Notes under the pieces: generated by a model | The model's input: only the letters and a program-made list of their open reading frames with translations | Databases searched by the model: none | What the model was told of the DNA's origin: nothing | Origin: Achatina immaculata | Taxonomy: Eukaryota > Mollusca > Gastropoda > Stylommatophora > Achatinidae | DNA: 64,000 nucleotides | Assembly (NCBI GenBank): GCA_009760885.1 | Contig: CM019701.1 | Location: 12,235,963-12,299,962 of the forward strand | Direction of reading: 5' to 3' | Program-made: the position numbers and the translations under genes | In this document: in pieces, positions 14,001-27,607 of the stretch | Position numbering within the stretch: position 1 is the first letter of the stretch | Layout: the number at the start of each line of letters is the position of its first letter

Positions 14001-17000
14001 ACAAGTAGAATAGAAACAGAAATAAAACAATATCACGAATGTTAAAACTTCTCACAAGTAGAATAGAAACAGAAATAAAACAATAGCACGAATGTTAAAA
14101 CTTCTCACAAGTAGAATAGAAACAGAAATAAAACAATATCACGAATGTTAAATCTTCTCACAAGTAGAATAGAAACAGAAAAAAACAATATCACGAATGT
14201 TAAAACTTCTCACAAGTAGAATAGAAACAGAAATAAAACAATATCACGAATGTTAAATCTTCTCACAAGTAGAATAGAAACAGAAATAAAACAATATCAC
14301 GAATGTTAAAACTTCTCACAAGTAGAATAGAAACAGAAACAAAACAATATCACGAATGTTAAAACTTCTTACAAGTAGAATAGAAACAGAAACAAAACAA
14401 TATCACGAATGTTAAAACTTCTCACAAGTAGAATAGAAACAGAAATAAAACAATATCACGAATGTTAAAACTTCTCACAAGTAGAATAGAAACAGAAACA
14501 AAACAATATCACGAATGTTAAATCTTCTTACAAGTAGAATAGAAACAGAAATAAAACAATATCACGAATGTTAAAACTTCTCACAAGTAGAATAGAAACA
14601 GAAATAAAACAATATCACGAATGTTAAAACTTCTCACAAGTAGAATAGAAACAGAAACAAAACAATATCACGAATGTTAAAACTTCTCACACGTAGAATA
14701 GAAACAGAAACAAAACAATATCACGAATGTTAAAACTTCTCACAAGTAGAATAGAAACAGAAATAAAACAATGTCACGAATGTTAAAACTTCTCACAAGT
14801 AGAATAGAAACAGAAATAAAACAATAGCACGAATGTTAAAACTTCTCACAAGTAGAATAGAAACAGAAATAAAACAATATCACGAATGTTAAATCTTCTC
14901 ACAAGTAGAATAGAAACAGAAATAAAACAATATCACGAATGTTAAAACTTCTCACAAGTAGAATAGAAACAGAAATAAAACAATATCACGAATGTTAAAT
15001 CTTCTCACAAGTAGAATAGAAACAGAAATAAAACAATATCACGAATGTTAAAACTTCTCACAAGTAGAATAGAAACAGAAACAAAACAATATCACGAATG
15101 TTAAAACTTCTTACAAGTAGAATAGAAACAGAAACAAAACAATATCACGAATGTTAAAACTTCTCACAAGTAGAATAGAAACAGAAATAAAACAATATCA
15201 CGAATGTTAAAACTTCTCACAAGTAGAATAGAAACAGAAACAAAACAATATCACGAATGTTAAATCTTCTTACAAGTAGAATAGAAACAGAAATAAAACA
15301 ATATCACGAATGTTAAAACTTCTCACAAGTAGAATAGAAACAGAAATAAAACAATATCACGAATGTTAAAACTTCTCACAAGTAGAATAGAAACAGAAAC
15401 AAAACAATATCACGAATGTTAAAACTTCTTACAAGTAGAATAGAAACAGAAATAAAACAATATCACGAATGTTAAAACTTCTCACAAGTAGAATAGAAAC
15501 AGAAATAAAACAATATCACGAATGTTAAAACTTTTCACAAGTAGAATAGAAACAGAAATAAAACAATATCACGAATGTTAAAACTTCTTACAAGTAGAAT
15601 AGAAACAGAAACAAAACAATATCACGAATGTTAAAACTTCTCACAAGTAGAATAGAAACAGAAACAAAACAATATCACCAGCACTAAAACTTCTCATAAA
15701 TAAAATAGAAACAGAAACGAAGAAGAAAACAAAAATAGCAATCATGCTAAACACAATCCCCAACACAGCAAAAGACACAAATGATCAGTTTTGCTGTCTG
15801 ATTTTAGATGTCTCGTATGAGCTTGTAGAAATAAAGGAAGATACGACGAAAGAATATTTACTGATAGCAGCGTTGTGTTTATTTTGGAACAAAACTTGAA
15901 GAAATTGTACCCTAAACATCCCCCCCCCATAAAAATGAAACCTTAATATTACCGCAAAACTACGACATGGCACGAGTGTTTATCACGCTACGCGTCTGTT
16001 TCAGATACAAATCCTTTGGGCCCTTCTGGGGCAAATCCTGTCAAATTATTCTTTACTCTGAAGCATCTTATGGTTTTATTTATCCGACAGTAAAAGATAA
16101 AAGAACATTATCTCTCTGGTATCCTTTCATCTTATCTCTTTCCAGGTCACGCCAACCTCCCAGAAGGAGCAGCGATAGCCATCAGTCATGATGACTTTCA
16201 TCCACCTAAATCTGCTCAAATATTTGTAACAATGATGTAATGTGTAAATCCATGCTACAAGAACTTAATATTGAAGAAGGCTGGCTAGTAAAGAGGGTTA
16301 AACAGAGAAAACGTAAATATTTTGGACACATATTAAACGTCATGATAATCTAGAGAAAACCGTCTTGGAAGGGTACAAAATGGGAAAAAGAAAGAGAGGA
16401 AGACCAAGATGAAGATGGCTGCAAGACATAGTTGATGATCTGCAAATGAATGCACTAGCAGCAGGCCATTTTGCTCACAACCGAGAGGCCTACAGGAGTG
16501 CTGTTAGGGAGGCAAACTTCCGCAAGGGACATGCAAATGAGAGAATGAATGATGTAATGTGTGTGTGTGTGTGTGTGTGTGCGCGCGCATGCACGATTTT
16601 TTTTCAGATACACTCCCATCAAAATTGTATCTCATTAGTATACACCTTATTCAAGACAGTATGTTTATTTCAAATACATTTAACGTGTAACCACACACAC
16701 ATATATATATATATGTACATATATGTACAATTCCATGTAAAGCCCTCCAAGTAACATATTAAAAATTTGTTGAAAATTCTCACATCATCATCATCATCAT
16801 GTGCCGTGCCGACTGGCGTTGGCTATTATGCTTCTCCAGAGTACGCGATCCTTCATGCAGGCCATCAGCTCAGTTGGTGATCTCCTCTCACACCATCTCG
16901 TCAGACTGTCCAGTATCATTTCTCTTGGTCTTCCTCTTGATCTTCTTCCTTCTATTTTTCCTGTTATAATATTTTCAATGCCCCCTCTTCTCATTGCATG

Positions 17001-20000
17001 TCCTATGAAAGTACATTGTCTCTCTCTTATCTTTTTGACAAGGTTTTTTGTCTCTCCAGCTCTTCTCATACATTCTTCATTAGTTATTTTTGCTGTCCAG
17101 GGGATTCGCAACATTCTTCTAATAAACCACATTTCTGCTGCTTCCAGTGATTTTTGTGCAGACTTGCCTATTGTCCATGATTCACTTCCATATAACAAGA
17201 TAGGTTCAATATAGCATTTTAGTACTCGTTTTCTAATTCTCACATGATTTTAAAAAAAAATCAGTAGACAACCATGTTTAAATCATAGAAATAAACTAGA
17301 CCGACCTTATAACTTGTAAATAAATTTGAAAACAAATTGTTTTACATTAAATAGTTACTGTACATATTAAATACATATTATTTCTCACTCGACACTTGCT
17401 GTGAGGAATACATCACATCAGTGCAAAGCAAAACATGTATTATCTTCATGCAGGGACAAATAATTGATGACATCTGAGAAAACAAATTAGGCAGCTGAAA
17501 TATTTATCAATGAGGAAAATTTGGAAGAGGTGAAGAGTTTTTAATATCTTTGATCATTCAGTCGGTCATTCATTCATTTGCGGAACTTTGTCTCCCTAAC
17601 AGCACTCCTGTAGGCCTCTCGGTTGTAACAAGATGATCTTATTTTTGTAGTTATGTCTGTTCCTCTCCACAGATTCTTTAGTTGTTTTACTTTTTGAAGA
17701 GCGATAGATTTTTAAGGGCATGCATCTTTCCCATCGCAACATATGCCTGTGAGACTGGACACTTAATAAAACATGTGAGAAACACATAAAAGCCTTTGAA
17801 TGTAAATCCTACAGAATAATTCTTCAAGTACCATGGACGCAGAAAAGAGCAGATATATCCATACTACAAGAACTTAGTACTGAAGAAGGCTGGCGAGTAA
17901 ATAGGACTAAACAGAGAAAACTTTAGTATTTTTGGACATATTAAATGCATTTAGAATTTAGAGAAGACCGTATTGGAAGGGTACATAATAGGAGAAATAA
18001 AGAGAGGAAGACCAAGGCGAAGAAGGCTACAAGACATTGTTAAAGATCTGCGAAGGATATATCTCGAGCAGGGCATCTTGCTTACAACCGAGAGGCCTAC
18101 AGAAGAGCTGTTAGGAAGGAAACGTTCTACAAGGGACATGCTAATGACTGACTGACTGAGTGACTGACTGATGGTGGAAAGACGGGTCGTCATAAACAGG
18201 ATGTCCGAAAGCCGGGACTTTTCTGTATCCATACACTCAACGACTGATGCAAATAAAAGACCAGATTATAGTTCACACTTTCACACATTGATCTCAGCCA
18301 GCCTGATAAACAAAAGCGGGTAAAAGAATTTTTATCTACCCTGTCAGCATATATTTGATTGGTAAGAAAATATGGCTATGTTGAAAAAAGATTTCTTAAG
18401 GGGCTATAAATCAAAGTCATTCTTTGAGAATATATTACAGGTTATTAGTTTCAGGTATTATGGAAGAGTATTCCAGAAGTGAGCAGCAGAGAAAGCAAAG
18501 CTTACAATGCATTTTTTTGTAGAAAGGCCATAAAACTATAATCCTTCACATAATCAGCGTAATATATAATTACAATATATTCATATACGAACGTTTCGTC
18601 TTAGAAGCGTATTGTAGTTGAACTAAATACCGTATTTAACATAAAAAATGTAATACTTACAACGTGCTTAACCGAGGTAGTCCAAGAAACACATTTTCCC
18701 CAATATCTTTAATTTTGTTTCTGGAGAGATCTCTACAAGATGAGACAAAATGTTGGGATATTCAAGGTAGTAAATACCAATGTTTCTTTTAGTTTTATTT
18801 TTTTAATCAAAACTTTCTGGGAACATTCCCATATACAATGGCTGACAGAATACTTGTACTCCTTCACCAATTTTACCTTAATTTTAAAAAAGGCAACATT
18901 TGCCCGAACCATTTACAATGTCAAAATCATGTTTCCTCCTCCTCCTACTCTTCCTCATTCCCCCCCCCCCCCACACCAAGTCTGGCAATTACAACACATT
19001 ATCTTACATCTTAGATCCTTCCCGTGCTGTTAAACGTCACATAGGGCCCGCATGGTAGTTCGACAAAATGTCCTGTCTTCAGCGAGTTTTTCAATATCAT
19101 CAAGGGATGTTATGCCCACTGACCTGGTTTCTCTTAACAATGTCCTCTTTAGAATTTCACGTGGTCAACACTTTATACCAAACAACAATACTGAGCGAAA
19201 ATCTCTTATTGGACTGGTCTGTCCACTGAGAAGGGGGTCCTAGCCAGTGCATCCCATCGGGGGCCCCGATGACTCCCTCTGAAAACAAATTAGGCAGCTG
19301 AAATATTTATCAATGAGGAAAATTTGGAAGAGGTGAAGAGTTTTTAATATCTTTGATCATTCAGTCGGTCATTCATTCATTTGCGGAACTTTGTCTCCCT
19401 AACAGCACTCCTGTAGGCCTCTCGGTTGTAACAAGATGATCTTATTTTTGTAGTTATGTCTGTTCCTCTCCACAGATTCTTTAGTTGTTTTACTTTTTGA
19501 AGAGCGATAGATTTTTAAGGGCATGCATCTTTCCCATCGCAACATATGCCTGTGAGACTGGACACTTAATAAAACATGTGAGAAACACATAAAAGCCTTT
19601 GAATGTAAATCCTACAGAATAATTCTTCAAGTACCATGGACGCAGAAAAGAGCAGATATATCCATACTACAAGAACTTAGTACTGAAGAAGGCTGGCGAG
19701 TAAATAGGACTAAACAGAGAAAACTTTAGTATTTTTGGACATATTAAATGCATTTAGAATTTAGAGAAGACCGTATTGGAAGGGTACATAATAGGAGAAA
19801 TAAAGAGAGGAAGACCAAGGCGAAGAAGGCTACAAGACATTGTTAAAGATCTGCGAAGGATATATCTCGAGCAGGGCATCTTGCTTACAACCGAGAGGCC
19901 TACAGAAGAGCTGTTAGGAAGGAAACGTTCTACAAGGGACATGCTAATGACTGACTGACTGAGTGACTGACTGATGGTGGAAAGACGGGTCGTCATAAAC

Positions 20001-23000
20001 AGGATGTCCGAAAGCCGGGACTTTTCTGTATCCATACACTCAACGACTGATGCAAATAAAAGACCAGATTATAGTTCACACTTTCACACATTGATCTCAG
20101 CCAGCCTGATAAACAAAAGCGGGTAAAAGAATTTTTATCTACCCTGTCAGCATATATTTGATTGGTAAGAAAATATGGCTATGTTGAAAAAAGATTTCTT
20201 AAGGGGCTATAAATCAAAGTCATTCTTTGAGAATATATTACAGGTTATTAGTTTCAGGTATTATGGAAGAGTATTCCAGAAGTGAGCAGCAGAGAAAGCA
20301 AAGCTTACAATGCATTTTTTTGTAGAAAGGCCATAAAACTATAATCCTTCACATAATCAGCGTAATATATAATTACAATATATTCATATACGAACGTTTC
20401 GTCTTAGAAGCGTATTGTAGTTGAACTAAATACCGTATTTAACATAAAAAATGTAATACTTACAACGTGCTTAACCGAGGTAGTCCAAGAAACACATTTT
20501 CCCCAATATCTTTAATTTTGTTTCTGGAGAGATCTCTACAAGATGAGACAAAATGTTGGGATATTCAAGGTAGTAAATACCAATGTTTCTTTTAGTTTTA
20601 TTTTTTTAATCAAAACTTTCTGGGAACATTCCCATATACAATGGCTGACAGAATACTTGTACTCCTTCACCAATTTTACCTTAATTTTAAAAAAGGCAAC
20701 ATTTGCCCGAACCATTTACAATGTCAAAATCATGTTTCCTCCTCCTCCTACTCTTCCTCATTCCCCCCCCCCCCCACACCAAGTCTGGCAATTACAACAC
20801 ATTATCTTACATCTTAGATCCTTCCCGTGCTGTTAAACGTCACATAGGGCCCGCATGGTAGTTCGACAAAATGTCCTGTCTTCAGCGAGTTTTTCAATAT
20901 CATCAAGGGATGTTATGCCCACTGACCTGGTTTCTCTTAACAATGTCCTCTTTAGAATTTCACGTGGTCAACACTTTATACCAAACAACAATACTGAGCG
21001 AAAATCTCTTATTGGACTGGTCTGTCCACTGAGAAGGGGGTCCTAGCCAGTGCATCCCATCGGGGGCCCCGATGACTCCCTCTGATTAAAAGGGGGCGTG
21101 GATAGCTTAACCTGTTGTAAGGAGGCTTTGTAGTAGATGAAAACAGAATGGCTTTCTAACAGAGTAAACAGGAGGGAAGAGAGAGGGGGAGAGAGGGGAG
21201 GGAGAGAGAGAGGGAGAGGGAGAGAGAGACAGAGAGAGGGAGAGAGAGGGAGAGCGAGGCACAGAGAGAGGCAGAGAGAGGGACAGAGAGAGGGACAGAG
21301 AGACAGAGAGAGGGACAGAGAGAGAGGGGCAGAGAGAGGGAGAGAGAGAGAGGGGCAGAGAGAGGGAGAGAGAGAGAGCGAGACACAGAGAGAGACAGAG
21401 ACAGAGAGTTTTGAACTATCCTACACAATTTCTCTCTGGGCGCGTTAACAATGTCAGTTCGATCCAGTGGCTGTCCATCTGTGACGATGACAGAGCCAGG
21501 CAACCTGTCAGTTCTATCATTTCCCTGGATGCCCGTGTCCCAGAGACACAGATAAAGGTGTCTCTGCGAATTTCTGATAAGACTCAAGCCATCCTCTGTG
21601 GTCCTTACTTGAAGCAAGTTTGACCATCCCTGGTCTAGTTGCTATATTCACCCCTGATCTAGTTATTATGTTCACCCCTAATTAAGTTATTATGTTCACC
21701 CCTGATCTAGTTATTATGTTCACCCCCTGATCTAGTTATTATGTTCACCCCCTGATCTAGTTATTATGTTCACCCCCTGATCTAGTTATTATGTTCACCC
21801 CCTGATCTAGTTATTATGTTCACCCCCTGATCTAGTTATTATGTTCACCCCCTGATCTAGTTATTATGTTCACCCCCTGATCTAGTTATTATGTTCACCC
21901 CCTGATCTAGTTATTACGTTCACCCCCTGATCTAGTTATTATGTTCACCCCCTGATCTAGTTATTATGTTCACCCCCTGATCTAGTTATTATGTTCACCC
22001 CCTGATCTAGTTATTATGTTCACCCCCTGATCTAGTTATTACGTTCACCCCCTGATCTAGTTATTATGCTCACCCCTGATCTAGTTATTAAGTTTGGAAA
22101 TGTTACATACATGGACACAACATTAACCAGCGTGTTGAAGGCTCCATTTTCTATGGCTGTGATTCTGTTTCCAGACAAGTCCCTGTAGACAGAGACAGAA
22201 AAGAGACAAGTGAGGTTTTATCTCGTGCAGTTTAGTCATTTAAATTACCTAAAGGATGCGGATAGTCAGAAAAATATGAAGACCATCGAAGAATATAAAA
22301 TAAAGCTGTGGAATAAAGTATGTAAAGTAAAGGCAACTCTATTATGTCATGGATGCCCTCATGGGATATGGTGTTAGTGTCCGTGTTTCCTTGACTAGTC
22401 GGCACACTGGAACAGTGGTTCTCATACTCTTACAGAATTTTGGCACGCTTGACAACGTAAGTTTCTGTCACGGCTCACCGGCGTAAATGATGCGTAAATG
22501 TGTGCTATTTTACTGTTTATATTACGTCGAGTTAGGCGTAATTTCAACGAATTTGATTTTTGTTTTTGTGTAAGTCTCTGGTTTACTTCCGGCAGACCAG
22601 TGTGCTGGGGCATATCCTTTGAAAAACGCTGCACTAGATGGTGATGTGGTCAGCATCAAGCCTAGCTGCCTTTCTTTTCCAAGCTGCAGAAGAAGCTGGA
22701 CATACCTTTCCATAACTGAGGGACAGGTACACCTTCGGTCTGATTCGTGTGGAATAAAATAAAGCTAATAATCGTGCAGGGGCTCTATCGTTCCAGTCAT
22801 CTTGTCTCCACAGAAGCAGTTAATGGAAGTAAAGCTAAAAGGTAAATCCCACTGTCCATGTCATTAAGGTACTTTTGGGTGTCCGGTGTTCGCGTCGTAT
22901 CTACGAGACCATCGGCACATGAAAGCGTGACGTAGCCAGCATAACGTCTGGCCGCATCTATCTGCCCAGATTTCTCTCATTCTTAGAGGCAAGTAATGAA

Positions 23001-26000
23001 AGTAACAGGCGTAACACCAGCAGTAGTGCTGGAGGCAAGAGTATTCACTGTAAATGTAATAATGTAGAGGTATTACCAGCAACAGCAAAGTAGTAGTAGA
23101 AGTAGCAGTCAGGGTGACAGCAGTAGTAACACAATTATCAGATGTAATTACATTAATCATTGTTGTACTCGCGATTTAATCATTGTTATACTCGCGACTT
23201 ATTCATCACCTTGTAGTAATAGTAACATTTTCAACTGTTATGAGTTTCTACTGTGTACTTACAGGGTGGCATTCAATTTATATTGTGTACTTACAGAGTA
23301 GCAATCTGTCTAAGACCTTTGAAAATATTTTTGTACAGGTAGGTCAATCTTTGGTTGCTTAAATCTCTGTTAAAAAGAAAAGAGAATCATTTTAAAAAGA
23401 ACTACAAAACTAAACTAGCGAAAGTAGCAACTAGTAGTCTCGAAGTATATTTAGCAATTTTTGTTTGTTTGCTTGTGAGAATGCCTTCATCGTCTTCTTC
23501 TTCTTTGTCATTTGCTCAGACACTAATGCCATCATTTCTTGTAAATGCTACAGTTTGTCTCTACTTTCGCCACCACCACCACCACCACCACCACCACCAC
23601 CACCACCACCACCATCACCGCCACCACCACCATGACTATCACCACCATCACCATCACCACCATCACCATCACCACCATCACCACCACCACCATCACCACC
23701 ACCACCACCATCACAACCATCACCATCACCACCACCACCACTATCACCACCACCACCACCACCACCACCACCACCACCATCATCAACACCACCACCACCA
23801 TCACCATCACCACCACCACCATCACCATCACCACCACTATCACCATCACCACCACTATCACCATCACCATCACCATCATCACCATCACCACCACCATCAC
23901 CACCATCACCATCACCAACACCGTCACCACCACCACCACCATCACCATCACCACCTTCACCACCACCATCACCACCATCACCACCACCACCACCATCACC
24001 ACCATCATCATCACCACCACCATCACCACCACCACCATCACCACCACCACCACCACCACCACAATCACCTCCACCACCACCACCACCACCACCATCACCA
24101 CCACCACCATTACCATCACCACCATCACCACCACCACCATCACCACCACCACCATCACCACCATCATCATCACCACCACCATCACCACCACCATCACCAC
24201 CACCACCACCACCACCATCACCACCACCACCATTACCATCACCACCATCACCACCACCACCATCACCACCATCACCACCACCATTACCATCATCATCATC
24301 ATCATAATCATCATCATCATACATTTTCTCTTCTGTAGAGAGTTGAGCTCTTAGTGGGTTGTGTAGCTGACATCACTGGAGGACATGTTGGGCTGTTCAT
24401 GTCTCTCTCATCACAGACACAACGTCTATTGAGACCATTTTATTGTCTCAATTTATGATGGTATGTATGATGTAGACAAAGAATATTACAATGCCATAAC
24501 AATTGGAAGTTATGAAATATCAGAGATTAGATATGCTGATGATACGGTGTCCACAACACAAAAAGGAATGGAAAAACTAATTATGTCAGTCCGTAAGAAC
24601 AGCGAAGAGCAGAATCTCTATCTTAATGCGAAGAAAACTAAATTGATGACAACTGACAAAACAAACAAGGCAGCTGAAATATATACCAATGAGGGAAAAT
24701 TGGAAGAAGTGGAGAGTTTTGAATATCTTGGATCACTACTAACTAATAATGGAGATACAGTGAGAGAAATTAAAAGGAGGACATCTATCGCTCTTCAGAA
24801 AGTAAAACAACTAAAGAATCTGTGGAGAGGAACAGACAGAACTACAAAAATAAGATTTTTAAGGGCATGCATCTTTCCCATCGCAACATATGCCCGTGAG
24901 ACGTGGACACTTAACAAAACAGCTGAGAAACACATAAATGCCTTTGAATGTAAATGCTGCAGAAGAGTTCTCCAAATATCGTGGACAGAAAAAAGAACAA
25001 ATATATCTATACTACAAGAGCTTAATATTGAAGAAGGCTGGCTAGTAAAAAGGATTAAAGAGAGAAAACTTAAAATATTTTGGACACATTAAACGACATG
25101 ATAATTTAGAGAAGACCGTATTGGAAGGATACATAATGGGAAAAAGAAAAAGAGGAAGACCAAAACTAAGATGGCTGCAAGACATCGTTGACGATCTGGA
25201 AATGGATGCAGCAGCAGCAGGCCATCTTGCTCACAACCGGGAGGCCTACAGGAGTGCTGTTTGGGAGGCAAAGTTCCGCAAGGGACATGCAAATGAATGA
25301 ATGAATATGATGTCTCAGTTTGTGTTATAGATGATGTCACAGTTTGTGGTGCTACAGGTGATGACTTAGCATGCATATGCCTGTACTCTTGTAGATTATA
25401 ACTTGATCTTGGAAACATCCTGGACTGGACAAAGAAGGATAAAAAGTCCAGCGGACACAAACAAAAACATCCGCATACGACGAAACAAAGAACAAACTAA
25501 AAGCTGTGGATAAAGAAAAATATATAAAAGCAGCTTTTAGATGCAAAACATTTACTTTTATTGGTATTACAGAGACAAGGACTTCCATTTTTTAAATGTT
25601 TTCCAGCAAATAAAAAGTTTAATCATATTACTTGTATGTTGGATTATTACTGTTAGTTTCTATATTCTCCTCTTTCCTCATTGGTTTTTTTTCTAAACTT
25701 CATTTCACCTGAAAGTCATATCCAGTTTTACCGCGGTTATCGTGACATCGCTATTCGTTTCACATTACAGGCCTTAAAACCCCCCTAAAGAATAACAACA
25801 GCTATTATCAGAAGTTTAGAGACATTTTCTAAAGATTTCTGTCTTCAGATTTTTACGTGCTCATTTGTATGTCTCCTAGATAACCCTAGACTTTTATTTT
25901 GTTTCGTTGCCTTGTTTTGGTTCTATTATTTCAAGATTTATAGCGCGCAAGAGCCCACGTGGGGGAATCCTGTCACACAAAACAACAAAATAATGAAAGG

Positions 26001-26949
26001 GATTCCCATGGCTTGTCTGGAGCTAATTCACTGAAGTGTCCTAAGCAAGTGATATAATGCCAGGGGCTAGCTATCTTAAACAATAGCGAGGGAACTATTT
26101 CTTTCCTTCCTTGTCTCTTATAAAATGTTCCTGCTAGTGGCAGTCATACTAGAGCGAGGGAACTATTTCTTTCCTTCCTTGTCTCTTATAAAATGTTCCT
26201 GCTAGTGGCAGTCATACTAGAGCGAGGGAACTATTTCTTTCCTTCCTTGTCTCTTATAAAATGTTCCTGCTAGTGGCAGTCATACTAGAGCGAGGAAACT
26301 ATTTCTTTCCTTCCTTGTCTCTTATAAAATGTTCCTGCTAGTAGCAGTCATACTAGAGCGAGGGAACTATTTCTTTCCTTCCTTGTCTCTTATAAAATGT
26401 TCCTGCTAGTAGCAGTCATTTATTCATGAACGCAAAGCTCCATGGACGCCTGGGGTATCACGCACCAGAAGAACATGTTATAAATTGAGAAGGACCCTTC
26501 GATAATCCCAAACAAAGTACCTCAAGAGAAAAAAAAACCCTCTGAGATTCGAACTCAATAAATGCACAACCGTAAGTGAAACCTAGCTGTGTAAAAAGCG
26601 ACTGCTCTACCAGTTCAAAGTAACCCCTAGATGAGCGTGACCTGCGAGTTTCGAGATTGTTTTATGCGCAAACGTGTTTTATCTACACATGTGTTTTATC
26701 TACAAACATAAACTCACAGTCCACTAAGATGCAGCAAGGCCATGAATGTGTCCACTTCTATGACGCTGAGTATGTTGCCACTCAGGTGTCTGTGAAGAAG
26801 ATAAGGAGAGGAAGACCTAGATATTTGAGATGATGATGACGATGATTATGATGATGATAATGATACTGATGATGATAATGATACTGATGATGATGATGAT
26901 GATGATAATGATGATGATGATAATGATGATGACGATTATGATGATGATA

Positions 26950-27036
<87 letters not shown>

Positions 27037-27509
27037 ATGATGATGATGATGACGACGACGACGAAAGAGTATTCATACCAGTTCATATGCTTTCAAAGTT
27101 AACAAAAATATTATTAATAGAAGGCATAAGATATATATTGATAACATTATCTTAAGAACATACTGAACTGAGTGTGAGATATAGAACCAGACAAAATTTT
27201 AAAAGCAAATACTGCACATCTCATGATACGTTAGCCGAAAATCCAGTAATAATAAATCATAAATGATAATTTGTGATTCCATACATCGCCAACGCCAATC
27301 ACTAACACACTAATAGTGCAAATGAAGAAGCTCACAACTGTCTCAGCAGGGAGAGCCGTATGAAGGTCCCATTTCTGAGAACTGTCAGGTTATTATCCCC
27401 GAGATGTCTGAAAAAGTCAGAAATGCAGAGGATCTTCTTGGAGCAGCAGGTAAAAGCAATAGAATCTAATACCATAATTTTCTACGTTTGTACGACTGTA
27501 GCCTCTATT

Positions 27510-27607
<98 letters not shown>

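Larger units (their letters stand above)
17478..19281. repeat. 1803-bp tandem duplication, left copy (contains LRR exon R)
   Basis: Every stretch compared with 19281-21085 is identical at an offset of 1803, including the 13-C tract (18960-18972 against 20763-20775). The left boundary shows GAAAACAAATTAGGCAGC. The junction shares only GA between donor and acceptor ends. Confidence 0.95.

Noticed and set aside
23355..24354. ORFs of 258-327 codons on both strands (poly-His, poly-Thr, poly-Val, poly-Gly)
   Set aside because: They are translations of the (CAC/CAT) triplet array; several frames on both strands are open at once.
24463..25092. 209-codon ORF as a host gene
   Set aside because: The YADD box and tail are those of an RTE-like reverse transcriptase; the copy is 5'-truncated and frameshifted.
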